From Bradyrhizobium xenonodulans (GTDB lineage Bacteria > Pseudomonadota > Alphaproteobacteria > Rhizobiales > Xanthobacteraceae): 64,000 nucleotides of DNA. Made by a program: the position numbers and the translations under genes. The notes below the pieces were generated by a model that made no database searches, was not told the DNA's origin, and worked only from the letters and a program-made list of their open reading frames with translations. This document shows, in pieces, positions 51,891-60,687 of the stretch. The stretch's first letter is position 1. Each line of letters begins with the position of its first letter. The stretch is taken from the NCBI RefSeq assembly GCF_027594865.1, contig NZ_CP089391.1, positions 5,858,501-5,922,500 on the forward strand, written 5' to 3'.

Positions 51891-53405
51891 ATGACTCATC
51901 CATCCCGGGCTGCTCTCGACAGCGCCTTCAAGGATTTGCCGAGAGTTTCGACCGGCAGCGATGGCCTGGATGACATCCTGGGCGGCGGCCTGGACGCCAA
52001 TCGGATGTACCTCTACGAGGGCCGGCCGGGCACTGGCAAGACCACGATTGCGCTGCAATTCCTTCTCAGGGGCGTGCGTGACGGCGAACGCGTCCTCTAT
52101 ATCTCCCTGTCCGAAACGAGGCGGGAGCTGGAGCTTGTCGCGCATCGGCACCGCTGGTCTCTGCAAGGCGTTGATATTTTCGAACTGGTCCCGCCGGAGA
52201 CAACGCTCGATCCGGAGCGAGAGCTCACGGTCTTCCATCCCGCGGAAATGGAGCTGAGCGAAACCACCAATCTGATCTTCAGGGAGGTCGAGAGGATCAA
52301 TCCCACCCGGGTGGTGCTCGACAGCCTGTCTGAACTACGCCTGCTGGCCCAGAACCCGCTTCGCTACAGGCGCCAGGTGCTGGCCTTGAAGCATTTCTTC
52401 ACCAATCGCAACTGCACCGTCATCCTGCTCGACGATCTGTCATCGTCTCAGGACGATCTGCAACTGCACTCCATCGCGCACGGCGTGGTGATGCTCGAAC
52501 AGCTTGCGATCGACTATGGCGCCGAACGGCGACGGCTCCGCGTGATCAAGATGCGCGGCATCCGGTTTCGCGGCGGCTTCCACGATTTTACGATCGCAGA
52601 AGGAGGCCTGAAGATATACCCCCGGCTCGTCGCTGCCGAGCATCACAAGAACTTTTCGGGTGAGTTCACGCCCAGCGGCAGCGCCGAGCTCGACCAACTG
52701 CTGGGCGGCGGCCTCGAGCGCGGCACCAACGCGCTTCTCATCGGCGCAGCGGGCGTCGGCAAATCGTCGCTTGCGCTAACCTATGCGATTGCGGCGGCCC
52801 GGCGTGGCGAGCACGCCGTGTTCTTCGCCTTCGATGAAGGCCGGGCCACCGTCGAAGCGCGGGCCCGCACGCTCGGCCTGCCGCTCCAGGAGCACATTGA
52901 GTCCGGACGAATTCGGTTTCAGCAGATCGATCCCGCCGAGCTGTCCCCCGGCGAGTTCGCCGCGAGCCTGCGCCAGAGCGTCGAGGTCGACAATGCCCGC
53001 GTGGTCGTCATCGACAGCCTGAACGGCTACCTGAACGCAATGCCGGATGAGCGGTTTCTCATCCTGCAAATGCATGAGCTCCTGAGCTATTTGGCGCAGC
53101 AGGGCGTGCTGACCATTCTGATCCTGGCTCAACATGGGCTGGTGGGCCCGATGGATACGCCGCTCGACATCAGCTATTTGAGCGATGCCGTGCTGATGCT
53201 GCGCTATTTCGAGTTCGGCGGAAGAGTGCGGCGCGCCTTGTCCGTCGTCAAAAAGCGCAGCGGCAACCACGAGCATAACATCCGCGAGTTTCGGCTCGCC
53301 AGCGCCGGAATCAAACTCGGCCCGCCTCTCCACGAGTTCAGCGGCATCTTTTCCGGCAATCCGCATTATACCGGCAAGGAGATCCCGGAAGGCCCGGCCG
53401 AATGA
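51891..53405 (+). CDS. KaiC-like double-domain ATPase
   Basis: A 504-residue RecA/KaiC-superfamily protein with two KaiC domains. CI has Walker A GRPGTGKT (44-51) and Walker B VVLDSL (D144); CII has Walker A GAAGVGKS (285-292) and Walker B VVVIDSL (D375). The catalytic pair is S74-E75 in CI and D315-E316 in CII, against Glu-Glu in cyanobacterial KaiC. The phosphorylation-site segment reads ISYLSD (427-432), so Ser431 is kept as S428 but Thr432 is Tyr429. C-terminal HEFSGIFSGNP resembles the KaiC tail. GGGGGG precedes the ATG. The downstream kinase overlaps by ATGA. No kaiA or kaiB is nearby. Probably a phosphorylation or stress-signalling device, not a proven clock. Confidence 0.92.
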   Translation: MTHPSRAALDSAFKDLPRVSTGSDGLDDILGGGLDANRMYLYEGRPGTGKTTIALQFLLRGVRDGERVLYISLSETRRELELVAHRHRWSLQGVDIFELVPPETTLDPERELTVFHPAEMELSETTNLIFREVERINPTRVVLDSLSELRLLAQNPLRYRRQVLALKHFFTNRNCTVILLDDLSSSQDDLQLHSIAHGVVMLEQLAIDYGAERRRLRVIKMRGIRFRGGFHDFTIAEGGLKIYPRLVAAEHHKNFSGEFTPSGSAELDQLLGGGLERGTNALLIGAAGVGKSSLALTYAIAAARRGEHAVFFAFDEGRATVEARARTLGLPLQEHIESGRIRFQQIDPAELSPGEFAASLRQSVEVDNARVVVIDSLNGYLNAMPDERFLILQMHELLSYLAQQGVLTILILAQHGLVGPMDTPLDISYLSDAVLMLRYFEFGGRVRRALSVVKKRSGNHEHNIREFRLASAGIKLGPPLHEFSGIFSGNPHYTGKEIPEGPAE

Positions 53406-55108
53406 GCGCCGACCGGGACCACAGGGTTCTGATCTTTGCTCCGATCGGGCGCGACGGACCGGCTTCGGCCGAGCTCTTTCGCGGCGCCAATCTGGAAGCG
53501 ATCAACTGCCGAGATCTCCCCGGACTCATCAGCGAGATGACTGAAGGTGTGGGCGCCGTATTCCTGGCCGAGGAGGGATTGTTCGGGAAAGACACGGCGC
53601 CGCTGGCACAATGGATCGCAAACCAGCCGCCATGGTCGGACCTGCCTTTTGTCGTTCTCACCAGCCATCGGGAGCAACCGGCGGTCATCGCCTGGCGGCG
53701 CAGTATCGTCGCGCTTCTCCGCAACGTTTCGCTGCTCGAGCGACCGGTTCAACCGATCACGCTGACCAGCGCGGTTCAATCAGCGATGCGAGCACGCCGG
53801 CGCCAGTATGAGATCCGGGCTCTGCTTGCCGCGCGCGAGCAGACGGCGCAGGAGCTCGAGAAGCTGGTGGTCGAACGGACGAGGGAGCTGGAGGAGGCCA
53901 ATAACCAGCTTCGCCTCGAAATGAACGAGCGCACTCGCGTGGAGGAAACTCTCCGCCAGGCCCAGAAGATCGAAGCCATCGGCCAGCTCACCGGCGGCGT
54001 GGCTCACGACTTCAACAACCTCTTGATGGTGATTTCCGGCGGGCTCGACATGCTCGACCGCCAGACGGATCCGAACCGCCGTCGGCGACTGATGGACGGG
54101 ATGATCCAGGCGGCGCAGCGCGGCGCCAGCCTGACCAAGCAGCTTCTGGCATTTTCTCGCCGGCAGAAGCTTCGTCCCGAACCCGTTGACGTCGCCGCGC
54201 AGATCGGCGGCATGCGTGAACTGCTCGATCGCAGCCTGAGGGGGGACGTCCATGTCGAGTTCGAATTCCCGGAATCGCTCTGGCCGGTCGAGGTCGATCC
54301 CGGCGAGCTCGAGCTGGTCATTCTCAACCTGGCCGTCAACGCCCGCGACGCCATGCCCAATGGCGGCACGATCATCGTGCGCGGGGAAAATCTGCCTGGC
54401 CTCAACGACGAGCAGATCGCGGGCGACTATGTCCGGCTGTCCGTCATCGATACCGGCGTCGGCATGAGTCCGGAGATCCTGTCGCGGGTGTTCGAACCGT
54501 TCTTCACGACCAAGGACGTCGGAAAGGGGTCGGGGCTCGGGCTCGCACAGGTCCATGGATTTGCGACGCAGTCCCGAGGCACGGTCCGAATTCAATCGGA
54601 GGTCGGCCGTGGCACCAGCATCGAGCTCTATTTGCCGCGATCGTTCGACGTTCCTTCCCGGGAGCGCCACCTCATCGACCTCACCAGGGTGCGGCCGAAG
54701 AAGAGCAGCCATGGCCGCATTCTCCTGGTCGAGGACGACGACGAAGTTGCGGCCCTGGTCGGCGAGATGCTCGGCCAGCTCGGTTACGACGTCACGCGCG
54801 CCGCCAGCGCCGCGGCGGCTCTCGGTGCGCTGGCCGACGGCCGCACCGTCGACCTGGTTTTTTCCGATATCATGATGCCGGGCGGAATGAACGGGGTCGA
54901 GCTCGCGCAGGAGATCAAGAAACGTCGAACCGACATCCCGGTCCTGCTGACCAGCGGATATGCCGAAGCCGCAGTCCACGAGGCCGAAGCTGCGGATATT
55001 CAGATCCTGGCAAAGCCCTATCACATCGACGAGCTGGCCGCCGCGCTGAGCGCGGCAAGGTCAAGCCTACGTCGCGATGCAGGATCCAGACGCTCCGGGT
55101 CCTGCTGA
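53402..55108 (+). CDS. Hybrid histidine kinase with C-terminal receiver
   Basis: A 568-residue cytosolic sensor kinase with no membrane helices. Residues 1-130 look like a degenerate receiver (no acidic pocket). Coiled coil at about 135-190, HisKA with phospho-acceptor His202 in GGVAHDFNNLLM, HATPase with NLAVNARDAMPNGG and DTGVGMSPEIL..GKGSGLGLAQVHGF (N and G boxes), and a complete C-terminal receiver (EDDDEV near 444, phospho-Asp489 in FSDIMMPGG, Lys in ILAKPY). It is translationally coupled to the KaiC-like gene, so the two probably form one pathway. No separate output gene with a DNA-binding domain is adjacent. Confidence 0.94.
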   Translation: MSADRDHRVLIFAPIGRDGPASAELFRGANLEAINCRDLPGLISEMTEGVGAVFLAEEGLFGKDTAPLAQWIANQPPWSDLPFVVLTSHREQPAVIAWRRSIVALLRNVSLLERPVQPITLTSAVQSAMRARRRQYEIRALLAAREQTAQELEKLVVERTRELEEANNQLRLEMNERTRVEETLRQAQKIEAIGQLTGGVAHDFNNLLMVISGGLDMLDRQTDPNRRRRLMDGMIQAAQRGASLTKQLLAFSRRQKLRPEPVDVAAQIGGMRELLDRSLRGDVHVEFEFPESLWPVEVDPGELELVILNLAVNARDAMPNGGTIIVRGENLPGLNDEQIAGDYVRLSVIDTGVGMSPEILSRVFEPFFTTKDVGKGSGLGLAQVHGFATQSRGTVRIQSEVGRGTSIELYLPRSFDVPSRERHLIDLTRVRPKKSSHGRILLVEDDDEVAALVGEMLGQLGYDVTRAASAAAALGALADGRTVDLVFSDIMMPGGMNGVELAQEIKKRRTDIPVLLTSGYAEAAVHEAEAADIQILAKPYHIDELAAALSAARSSLRRDAGSRRSGSC

Positions 55109-55154
55109 GATTGGTCTCGGATTACGCTCCCGCTCCATCAGGGCTGCGGCGCGT

Positions 55155-55400
55155 TTACCGGAAGTACCCCAGCACGAGATCCACATCTGCGCTGCCGGCG
55201 ACCGTGCCGTTCAGCTCGGCGTCGATGACGCGGCGGCAGGCTGCGATCGCGGCGTGGTCGCCGAGATCGTTGGCGGCTTCCAGCACGAGCCAGGCGGCGT
55301 CGACCGACGCCTTGTCCGATGCTCCGCCGCCGATATCGCCGGCCGGGGCCTTGTTGAGGTTCTTGGTCTTGCGAACTGCGGTGCCGAATTGAGGCAACAT
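55155..55400 (-). CDS. Small conserved hypothetical protein, intact copy
   Basis: An 81-residue protein (MLPQFGTAVRKTKNLNKAPA.. to DVDLVLGYFR) with no recognised domain. The C-terminal half is helical with a DAAWLVLEAANDLGDHAAIAACRRVIDAEL core. It lies between the kinase and the DUF2336 gene, in the direction of the latter (20 bases after it), so it is probably co-transcribed with it. A frameshifted relative lies at 51477-51640. Confidence 0.7.
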   Translation of the reverse strand: MLPQFGTAVRKTKNLNKAPAGDIGGGASDKASVDAAWLVLEAANDLGDHAAIAACRRVIDAELNGTVAGSADVDLVLGYFR

Positions 55401-55420
55401 TGCAAATACTCCCCTCTGGC

Positions 55421-56539
55421 TCAGTGCACCTGAAGCTCGGGCTGACGGCCCGCATCGGCACCCGCGCCGGTCTTGCGCGACTGGTAGAACTTCAGAACGC
55501 TGCGCGAGGTCTCGATCTTGAGCTTGCCGAACTCGCGCTCGCAGTCCTGAAGCTCGCGCGCCGTGATCAGATGATCCTTGGCGCCGAGGAACAGCAGCGA
55601 CATGGTCGTGTCCCAGGAGAAGTCGAGCGCCTTGCACAACACCAGAAGGATCTCGCGGTTGCGGTCCATCATCGCCCGCTCGATCACGTCGACCGGCAGT
55701 GACGACAGCAGCGACAGGCCGATCTGCACCTCGTCGAAGCGGTGCTGGCGCGCATAATTCGAGATCGAATCCTGGTTGAGGTTGCCCTGGCGGTGCTGCG
55801 TCGTCACCACCCGCTTGGCGACGAAATAGCTGCGCGAGGACGGGCCGAACTTGGACTGGAGATCGCCGGTGACCTCGGTCACCGAGCTCTGGATCTGCGA
55901 CATCATCTCGGGCCGCTCGGTCTCGAGCCGGCGGCGGACGTCCTCGGACGCTTTCGAGATCAGCTGCTGGAAGATGTGGCGCGGCACGTCCTTGCGCAGG
56001 CCGAGCTGCTCGGCAAGGATCGAATCGCCCTCCGCGCGCCGGACCATGTGCAAGAGGCCGGAGCCGGAGAAGCGCGCGCCCTCGTTTTTGGCGACGGAGG
56101 TCACGACCTGCTGGTCGCCGCGCTTGACCAGCACGTCGGTGACGGCTTCGCCGATCGATTGGCGCTGGGCGATCGCGAGCAGATGCGCCTGCCCCTTGGT
56201 CAAGGCGCTCTCGACCAGCATCTTCTCGTCGATACGATTGGAGTCGCGCAGCACGGGACCGGCGACGGCAATCTCGTCGTCGAGGGCGAGCTTCTCGATG
56301 ACGTTGAGCGGCGCGTGATCGCACGCCGACATCACGTCCGAGAGCTGCGCACGCGCGGCCACCTCGATCTCGTCGGCCAGCCGTCCGATGACCTCGCCGA
56401 ACATGCTGATCTCGTCGTCGCTGTAGCGGCCGGTGATCAGGATGTCGGTCGCATGCCACAACGCCTTCGCCCGGCTCTCGTCGGTGCCGCGTGCGATCGC
56501 GTCGTCCAGATCCTGTAGAAGCGATTTCGCCCCGTTCAT
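55421..56539 (-). CDS. DUF2336 protein, copy 2
   Basis: A 372-residue helical cytosolic protein from the ATG at 56539 (MNGAKSLLQDLDDAIARG); the frame is open upstream through AT-richer sequence that does not look coding. It shares with copy 1 (20599) the ordered helical repeats NVIEKLALDDEIAVAGPVLRDS, AHLLAIAQRQSIGEAVTDVLVKRG and GLLHMVRRAEGDSILAEQLG, and SSLPVDVIERAMMDRNREILLVL near the end. The C-terminus is Gly/Ala-rich. It is adjacent to the KaiC-like/kinase pair on the opposite strand. Function is unknown. Confidence 0.82.
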   Translation of the reverse strand: MNGAKSLLQDLDDAIARGTDESRAKALWHATDILITGRYSDDEISMFGEVIGRLADEIEVAARAQLSDVMSACDHAPLNVIEKLALDDEIAVAGPVLRDSNRIDEKMLVESALTKGQAHLLAIAQRQSIGEAVTDVLVKRGDQQVVTSVAKNEGARFSGSGLLHMVRRAEGDSILAEQLGLRKDVPRHIFQQLISKASEDVRRRLETERPEMMSQIQSSVTEVTGDLQSKFGPSSRSYFVAKRVVTTQHRQGNLNQDSISNYARQHRFDEVQIGLSLLSSLPVDVIERAMMDRNREILLVLCKALDFSWDTTMSLLFLGAKDHLITARELQDCEREFGKLKIETSRSVLKFYQSRKTGAGADAGRQPELQVH

Positions 56540-56755
56540 CTCGTTACCCCAGTTCTTGGCAGGTCGTTGGCGCGTCATCCTGTCTGTCGTGACAGGACGC
56601 CGGATTCCTCTGGGAGAAAGACTAGGGAACAAACGCGCAAATCCGGTAAAGTCGGTGCAGCAGTTTTGCCTAGGAAAATTCGCTAAAATGCGAGGGAATA
56701 GTTTACCGGCGGGCAAGGCCTTCGTAGGGGCCCGAACGTCGACGAACTCGGCCTT

Positions 56756-56869
56756 CATGGTTCGAGACGCGCCGTAAGGCGGCGCTCCTCACCATGAGGG
56801 TCTAAGATTTCACCGCGAAACAAGCCCTCATCCTGAGGGCCCGCCGAAGGCGGGCGTCTCGAAGGATGG
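56756..56869. repeat. Dispersed repeat, CATGGTTCGAGACG/CGTCTCGAAGGATGG family
   Basis: The left end CATGGTTCGAGACGCGCC mirrors the right end GGGCGTCTCGAAGGATGG; the middle has CCATGAGGG and CCCTCATCCTGAGGG, typical of a Bradyrhizobium intergenic repeat. It lies between the AsmA-like gene's stop (56894) and DUF2336 copy 2. Confidence 0.85.
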
Positions 56870-56893
56870 CCACGAGGAAATTGCCCGCCGCCC

Positions 56894-59800
56894 TCACGGA
56901 TTCTGTGGCGTCAGCACCAGCGGCGGCTTCGGCCTGGGTTTTGCGGGCGGCGGACCCGGGGCCGGCCTCACGTCGATCGGCGGCGGCAAGGGCGCGACCT
57001 GCTGGCTCGCGAGCGGCGGGCTCGTCAGTGGGGAACTTGTCGATGGAGGACTTGTGAGTGAAGGGCTTGGCGCTGCGGGGGCTGCCTGCGGAGCCTTCGG
57101 GCTCGGCGCGGCCTTTAGCTTCGGCGGCGGCGCGCGGCGCGGATCGCGGCCGGGCATCGGGACGTCGGTCAGTGACGGCTCCTGGACAGGATCCGGCGAG
57201 ACCAGCGTCGGCAGCGCGGCGGTCGCGGGCGGCGGCTCGCCGCGCTCGATCGCATCGAGCCGGCGCGTCTCGCGATCGATCGTGCGCACCGCGAGCCACG
57301 AGGACAGCGGCGCGAGGTCGACGGTGCGGTTGAGCCTGTCGGGAGGGCCTGCCGCGAACAACTGGATCTCCGGCGGCGCGCCGGAGAGCCCGGTCATGAT
57401 CGGCGTCAGGCTGGCGCGGATGTCGGCCTGGTCGGCGGGAATGTCGTAGCCGCCGGAGACGATGGCGCGGGCGTTCTTGGCTTCCAGCGGCGTCGCACCG
57501 ACGCGCAGGCGGCCGTCGCGGATCGTGAACGGGATCTGCGCCGAGGCGACCGCGATCGGTGCGGAAGCAAGTGCCGGCTCGACGAGCTGCCGCAGCCTGT
57601 TGTCGTCGGCGACCTGGCCGCCGTCGCTGGCGCGGATCGCGATCTCGAAGGCGCGCGGATTGAGGCCGGCAATTTCGGCGGCGGCCAGCGTCACCGTGCC
57701 GTTGCCGGCGAGCGCGCCGGTCAAGGCCGCAACGCTGCGGCCCTGGCTCGTGAGCGCCATCTGCACCGAAGCACGTCCCTTGGGCAGCGCGAGGTCGCGA
57801 TAGCGCAGCGCCGCCGCATCGACATTGGTGAGATCGAGATGCAGGTTGAGCGTAACGCCATTGGCGCCATTGCGTGCATCGAGGCTCGCCGACATCTCGC
57901 CGCCGCCGATGCCGCCCTTCAGCGCATCGAGCGCGAGCGACTGGCCGTCGCTCCGGATCGTGCCGCCGACCGGGCGCAGCTCGATGCCGCCCGGCAGCGT
58001 GCCATGCAACGTCTGGAAGGCGATGCGGCCGCGCCAGCCGCCGAGCAGCCCCGCACTCAAGGGCTCGCCGGCATCATGTCCGGCCGCGCCGATGGCCATC
58101 GCGAGCGCGGGCATGAGATCGAGCGCATCGAGGCCGATTTCGCCGTCGACGCTTCTGTCCTGATCCAGCGTCACCGCGAGACGCCCGCGCAGATGCGAGC
58201 CAGCCGCGCTGCTGTCGAGATCGTCGAAGGTCAGGCGGTTGCCGGAGAGGCCGACGCGGGAGGACAGGTTGACGCTCTGCACCGACTTGTCGGCCGGGCT
58301 GGTTCCGAACAGCGGCGCCAGATTGGCGCTCCGCACGCGCAGATTCACGCTGCCTTTCGGCTCCGACAATTCGACGCTGCCTTGCGCATCCGCGTCCAGC
58401 CCGCCGCCGCTGAGCTTTGCGTTCACTTGCAGCGGCCGGCGCCAGGCGCCGCTCACCTTGCCTTCGAACTGCGAGGCGCCCTCGCCTGCGGCAACCACGC
58501 GGTCGAGACCGAACAGCGCCAGCAAGGCGCCGGCTTGCGGCGTCGAGACTTTCGACTCAAGCGTGAAATCGCTGTTGCGCAATTTGTCGATGTCGATGCC
58601 GCCAATGGCGGCCACCGGCGCCTGCGCGGCCAGCGTCGCGGAGGCTTTGAGCTGCGGCGCGTCGAGATCGAGCACGGCACGTGCATTGCTGCGATCGGGA
58701 TGCTCGGCATTCTTGTCGAGGCTGAGGTCGAGCTTGAGGCGCGTCGCGCCCGGCAGCGGCGGGAGGGCATCGAACCGCGCGCGGACCGAAGGTGCAAACG
58801 GCTCGATCAGCGCGGTGAGCTCGCGCAACGAATTGGCGGAGGACTTCAGCGCGAGCTTGCCGGTGGCCTTAGTGCGATCAAAACTGCCGCTCGCCTCCGT
58901 GGTCACGCCGCTGGCCTGGCCGAACCGCAACTGCTCCAGCGACAGCGCCGCCGGCCCGTAGCCGAGCTTTGCCGTGAACGGCCGCAGCTCCTGCCCCGCT
59001 GAGATCGCGCGGCCGACATCGAGCGACAACTTTGCCTCTTCCGGCCATTCGCCCTGCGGCCCCGCGAGCGCGCGGACAAAACTTGCGGCGGCATCGAGGT
59101 CGAGACGATCGGCCTTGATGTCGGCGTCGATCCGCGAGCCCTTGCTCGCGCCTGTCTGCACGAAGGCGATGCGGCCATCCACCGCACCGCCTTCGATCTC
59201 GGCTTTCAGCTTGTCGATGGCGAGATGGTTGGCGGCGATGGTGACGTCGCCGGCGAGGCGCAGCGGCCGCGTGCTGCGGCGGTTGATCTCGCTGCGGCCC
59301 TGGAGCCAGGCCACCAGCGTATCGGGATCGGACGACTCCACGCTGAGGCGGCCGCTGAAACTGTCGGCGCCGGGCGTCGCGCCGTTGAGCGAGAGCTGCG
59401 TCATGCCGGGCGCGCGCAGCTCGAGCCGCTGGAAGGTCCAGGATCGTCCGTCGGTCTGAAGCTCGGCCGTGATGTTCTGGAGCGGACGGCCGCCCAGCAT
59501 GATCTGGTCGGAGTTGAACTCGATCTGCGCCGGGACCGGTGCCTGCGGGATCGCGGCAAGGCCGGCACGCAACGCCGGCATGACGCGCTGCGGATCGGCA
59601 TCGTCCTTGGCCGTCAGCTTGTCGGCATCGACCTGCCGCGCCGACAGCACCGCGCGCAGCAGCGGCGAAGCGCCGAACCTGAGATCGCCGACGCCGCCGA
59701 GCTTGAGCGCATTGTCTTCGGCCCCGAAGCTCGCGTCGATCTGCTCGAATTTGGCACCGGCCGGATCCACCTTGAGCTTCGTCGTCAACTTCCAGGGCGT

Positions 59801-60553
59801 CGACCCCGCCTCGCCCGCTTTCTTCGCCGGCACGGCGAGCGTCAGGGCGCCGTCGAATTTCGGCAAGCGGCTGTCGAAAGCAAGCACGCCTTCCAGATCG
59901 GCGAGGATCGGACGCTCGCCGGGATCGATGTTGAGGTGGAGGCGGGTGGCGCTGCCGTCGGCGCTCGGGCCGGAAGAGATGCGAAACGGGTAGCGCGTGC
60001 CCTTGGCCGAGAAGCTGCCGTCGCCGCGGACCGAGCCGGCCAGCGAACGGACGTCGCCGGAAAAGGCGATGTCGCTCAGCTCCAGCGTCGAGCGGCTGGC
60101 GGCGTCATGCAGGGCGATGCGCCCGGTCAGATTGACGCGCTCGATGGCGAGCGAAGCAAGGTTAAAGGTGCCGCTCGCGGTGGAGGGCAGATCGACCCGC
60201 CCCCTGGCATCGAGGCCGAGATCCACCGCCATGCCATTGACCGTCAGCTCGGTGGCGCGCCATTCGCCGCGCATCAGGGAGCTCAGGCTGAACTCGACGT
60301 CGAGCTTGTCGGCACGTAGACGGCCGAGATCGTTGTTGCCGCCGAAGGTTACCGCGCGCAGCCGCAAGGTCGGCGCCGGCAGCAGCCGCGCGTCCAGCTC
60401 GCCCGCCACCCGCACCGGCACGCCGATGATCCGGCCGGCCTCCGCCTCGAACTGGGGCCTGAACTGGTTCCAGTCGATGAAGTAAGGCCCGATCAGCGCG
60501 GCCAGAAGCGCAATGATGAAGGCAATCGCCAATCCGAGCAGCGTCGTCTGCAC
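56894..60553 (-). CDS. Giant AsmA-family protein
   Basis: A 1219-residue protein from a GTG at 60553, chosen because GGGGAGA stands just before it; a TTG at 60586 is in frame. One N-terminal membrane helix (about 2-22) is followed by the AsmA start PYFIDWNQFRPQFEAEAGRIIGVPVRVAGEL and a very long beta-rich periplasmic body with repeated strand pairs (SLSSLMRGEWRATELTVNGMAVDLG and similar). Residues from about 985 carry the C-terminal AsmA domain, and the last 130 residues are a Pro/Ala-rich tail. AsmA-like proteins are thought to move phospholipids to, or control assembly of, the outer membrane. Monocistronic. Confidence 0.9.
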   Translation of the reverse strand: MQTTLLGLAIAFIIALLAALIGPYFIDWNQFRPQFEAEAGRIIGVPVRVAGELDARLLPAPTLRLRAVTFGGNNDLGRLRADKLDVEFSLSSLMRGEWRATELTVNGMAVDLGLDARGRVDLPSTASGTFNLASLAIERVNLTGRIALHDAASRSTLELSDIAFSGDVRSLAGSVRGDGSFSAKGTRYPFRISSGPSADGSATRLHLNIDPGERPILADLEGVLAFDSRLPKFDGALTLAVPAKKAGEAGSTPWKLTTKLKVDPAGAKFEQIDASFGAEDNALKLGGVGDLRFGASPLLRAVLSARQVDADKLTAKDDADPQRVMPALRAGLAAIPQAPVPAQIEFNSDQIMLGGRPLQNITAELQTDGRSWTFQRLELRAPGMTQLSLNGATPGADSFSGRLSVESSDPDTLVAWLQGRSEINRRSTRPLRLAGDVTIAANHLAIDKLKAEIEGGAVDGRIAFVQTGASKGSRIDADIKADRLDLDAAASFVRALAGPQGEWPEEAKLSLDVGRAISAGQELRPFTAKLGYGPAALSLEQLRFGQASGVTTEASGSFDRTKATGKLALKSSANSLRELTALIEPFAPSVRARFDALPPLPGATRLKLDLSLDKNAEHPDRSNARAVLDLDAPQLKASATLAAQAPVAAIGGIDIDKLRNSDFTLESKVSTPQAGALLALFGLDRVVAAGEGASQFEGKVSGAWRRPLQVNAKLSGGGLDADAQGSVELSEPKGSVNLRVRSANLAPLFGTSPADKSVQSVNLSSRVGLSGNRLTFDDLDSSAAGSHLRGRLAVTLDQDRSVDGEIGLDALDLMPALAMAIGAAGHDAGEPLSAGLLGGWRGRIAFQTLHGTLPGGIELRPVGGTIRSDGQSLALDALKGGIGGGEMSASLDARNGANGVTLNLHLDLTNVDAAALRYRDLALPKGRASVQMALTSQGRSVAALTGALAGNGTVTLAAAEIAGLNPRAFEIAIRASDGGQVADDNRLRQLVEPALASAPIAVASAQIPFTIRDGRLRVGATPLEAKNARAIVSGGYDIPADQADIRASLTPIMTGLSGAPPEIQLFAAGPPDRLNRTVDLAPLSSWLAVRTIDRETRRLDAIERGEPPPATAALPTLVSPDPVQEPSLTDVPMPGRDPRRAPPPKLKAAPSPKAPQAAPAAPSPSLTSPPSTSSPLTSPPLASQQVAPLPPPIDVRPAPGPPPAKPRPKPPLVLTPQNP

Positions 60554-60687
60554 GGGTCTCCCCTCGGCCAAACCGGCCCGGGCCAAACCTGAGGGCCTCA
60601 GGCGCGCCGGAACAGCCCCTTATATAGGGGGAAGTGTGGCGAAGTCACAGCGACTGTTGCGCGCGGAGGTTAACGCGTCCCCTGCCT

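Noticed and set aside
51891..55108. Complete KaiABC circadian clock
   Set aside because: Only a KaiC-like gene is present; no KaiA or KaiB-sized gene with matching motifs is nearby and the phosphosite differs.
56600..56650. EcfG promoter (GGGAACAAACGCGC) upstream of DUF2336 copy 2
   Set aside because: It lies on the wrong strand for that gene and no GTT element stands at 16-17 bases.
56756..56869. GGTTCGAGAC as a tRNA T-loop
   Set aside because: The surrounding sequence is a dispersed repeat with no cloverleaf; no tRNA gene was found in the window.
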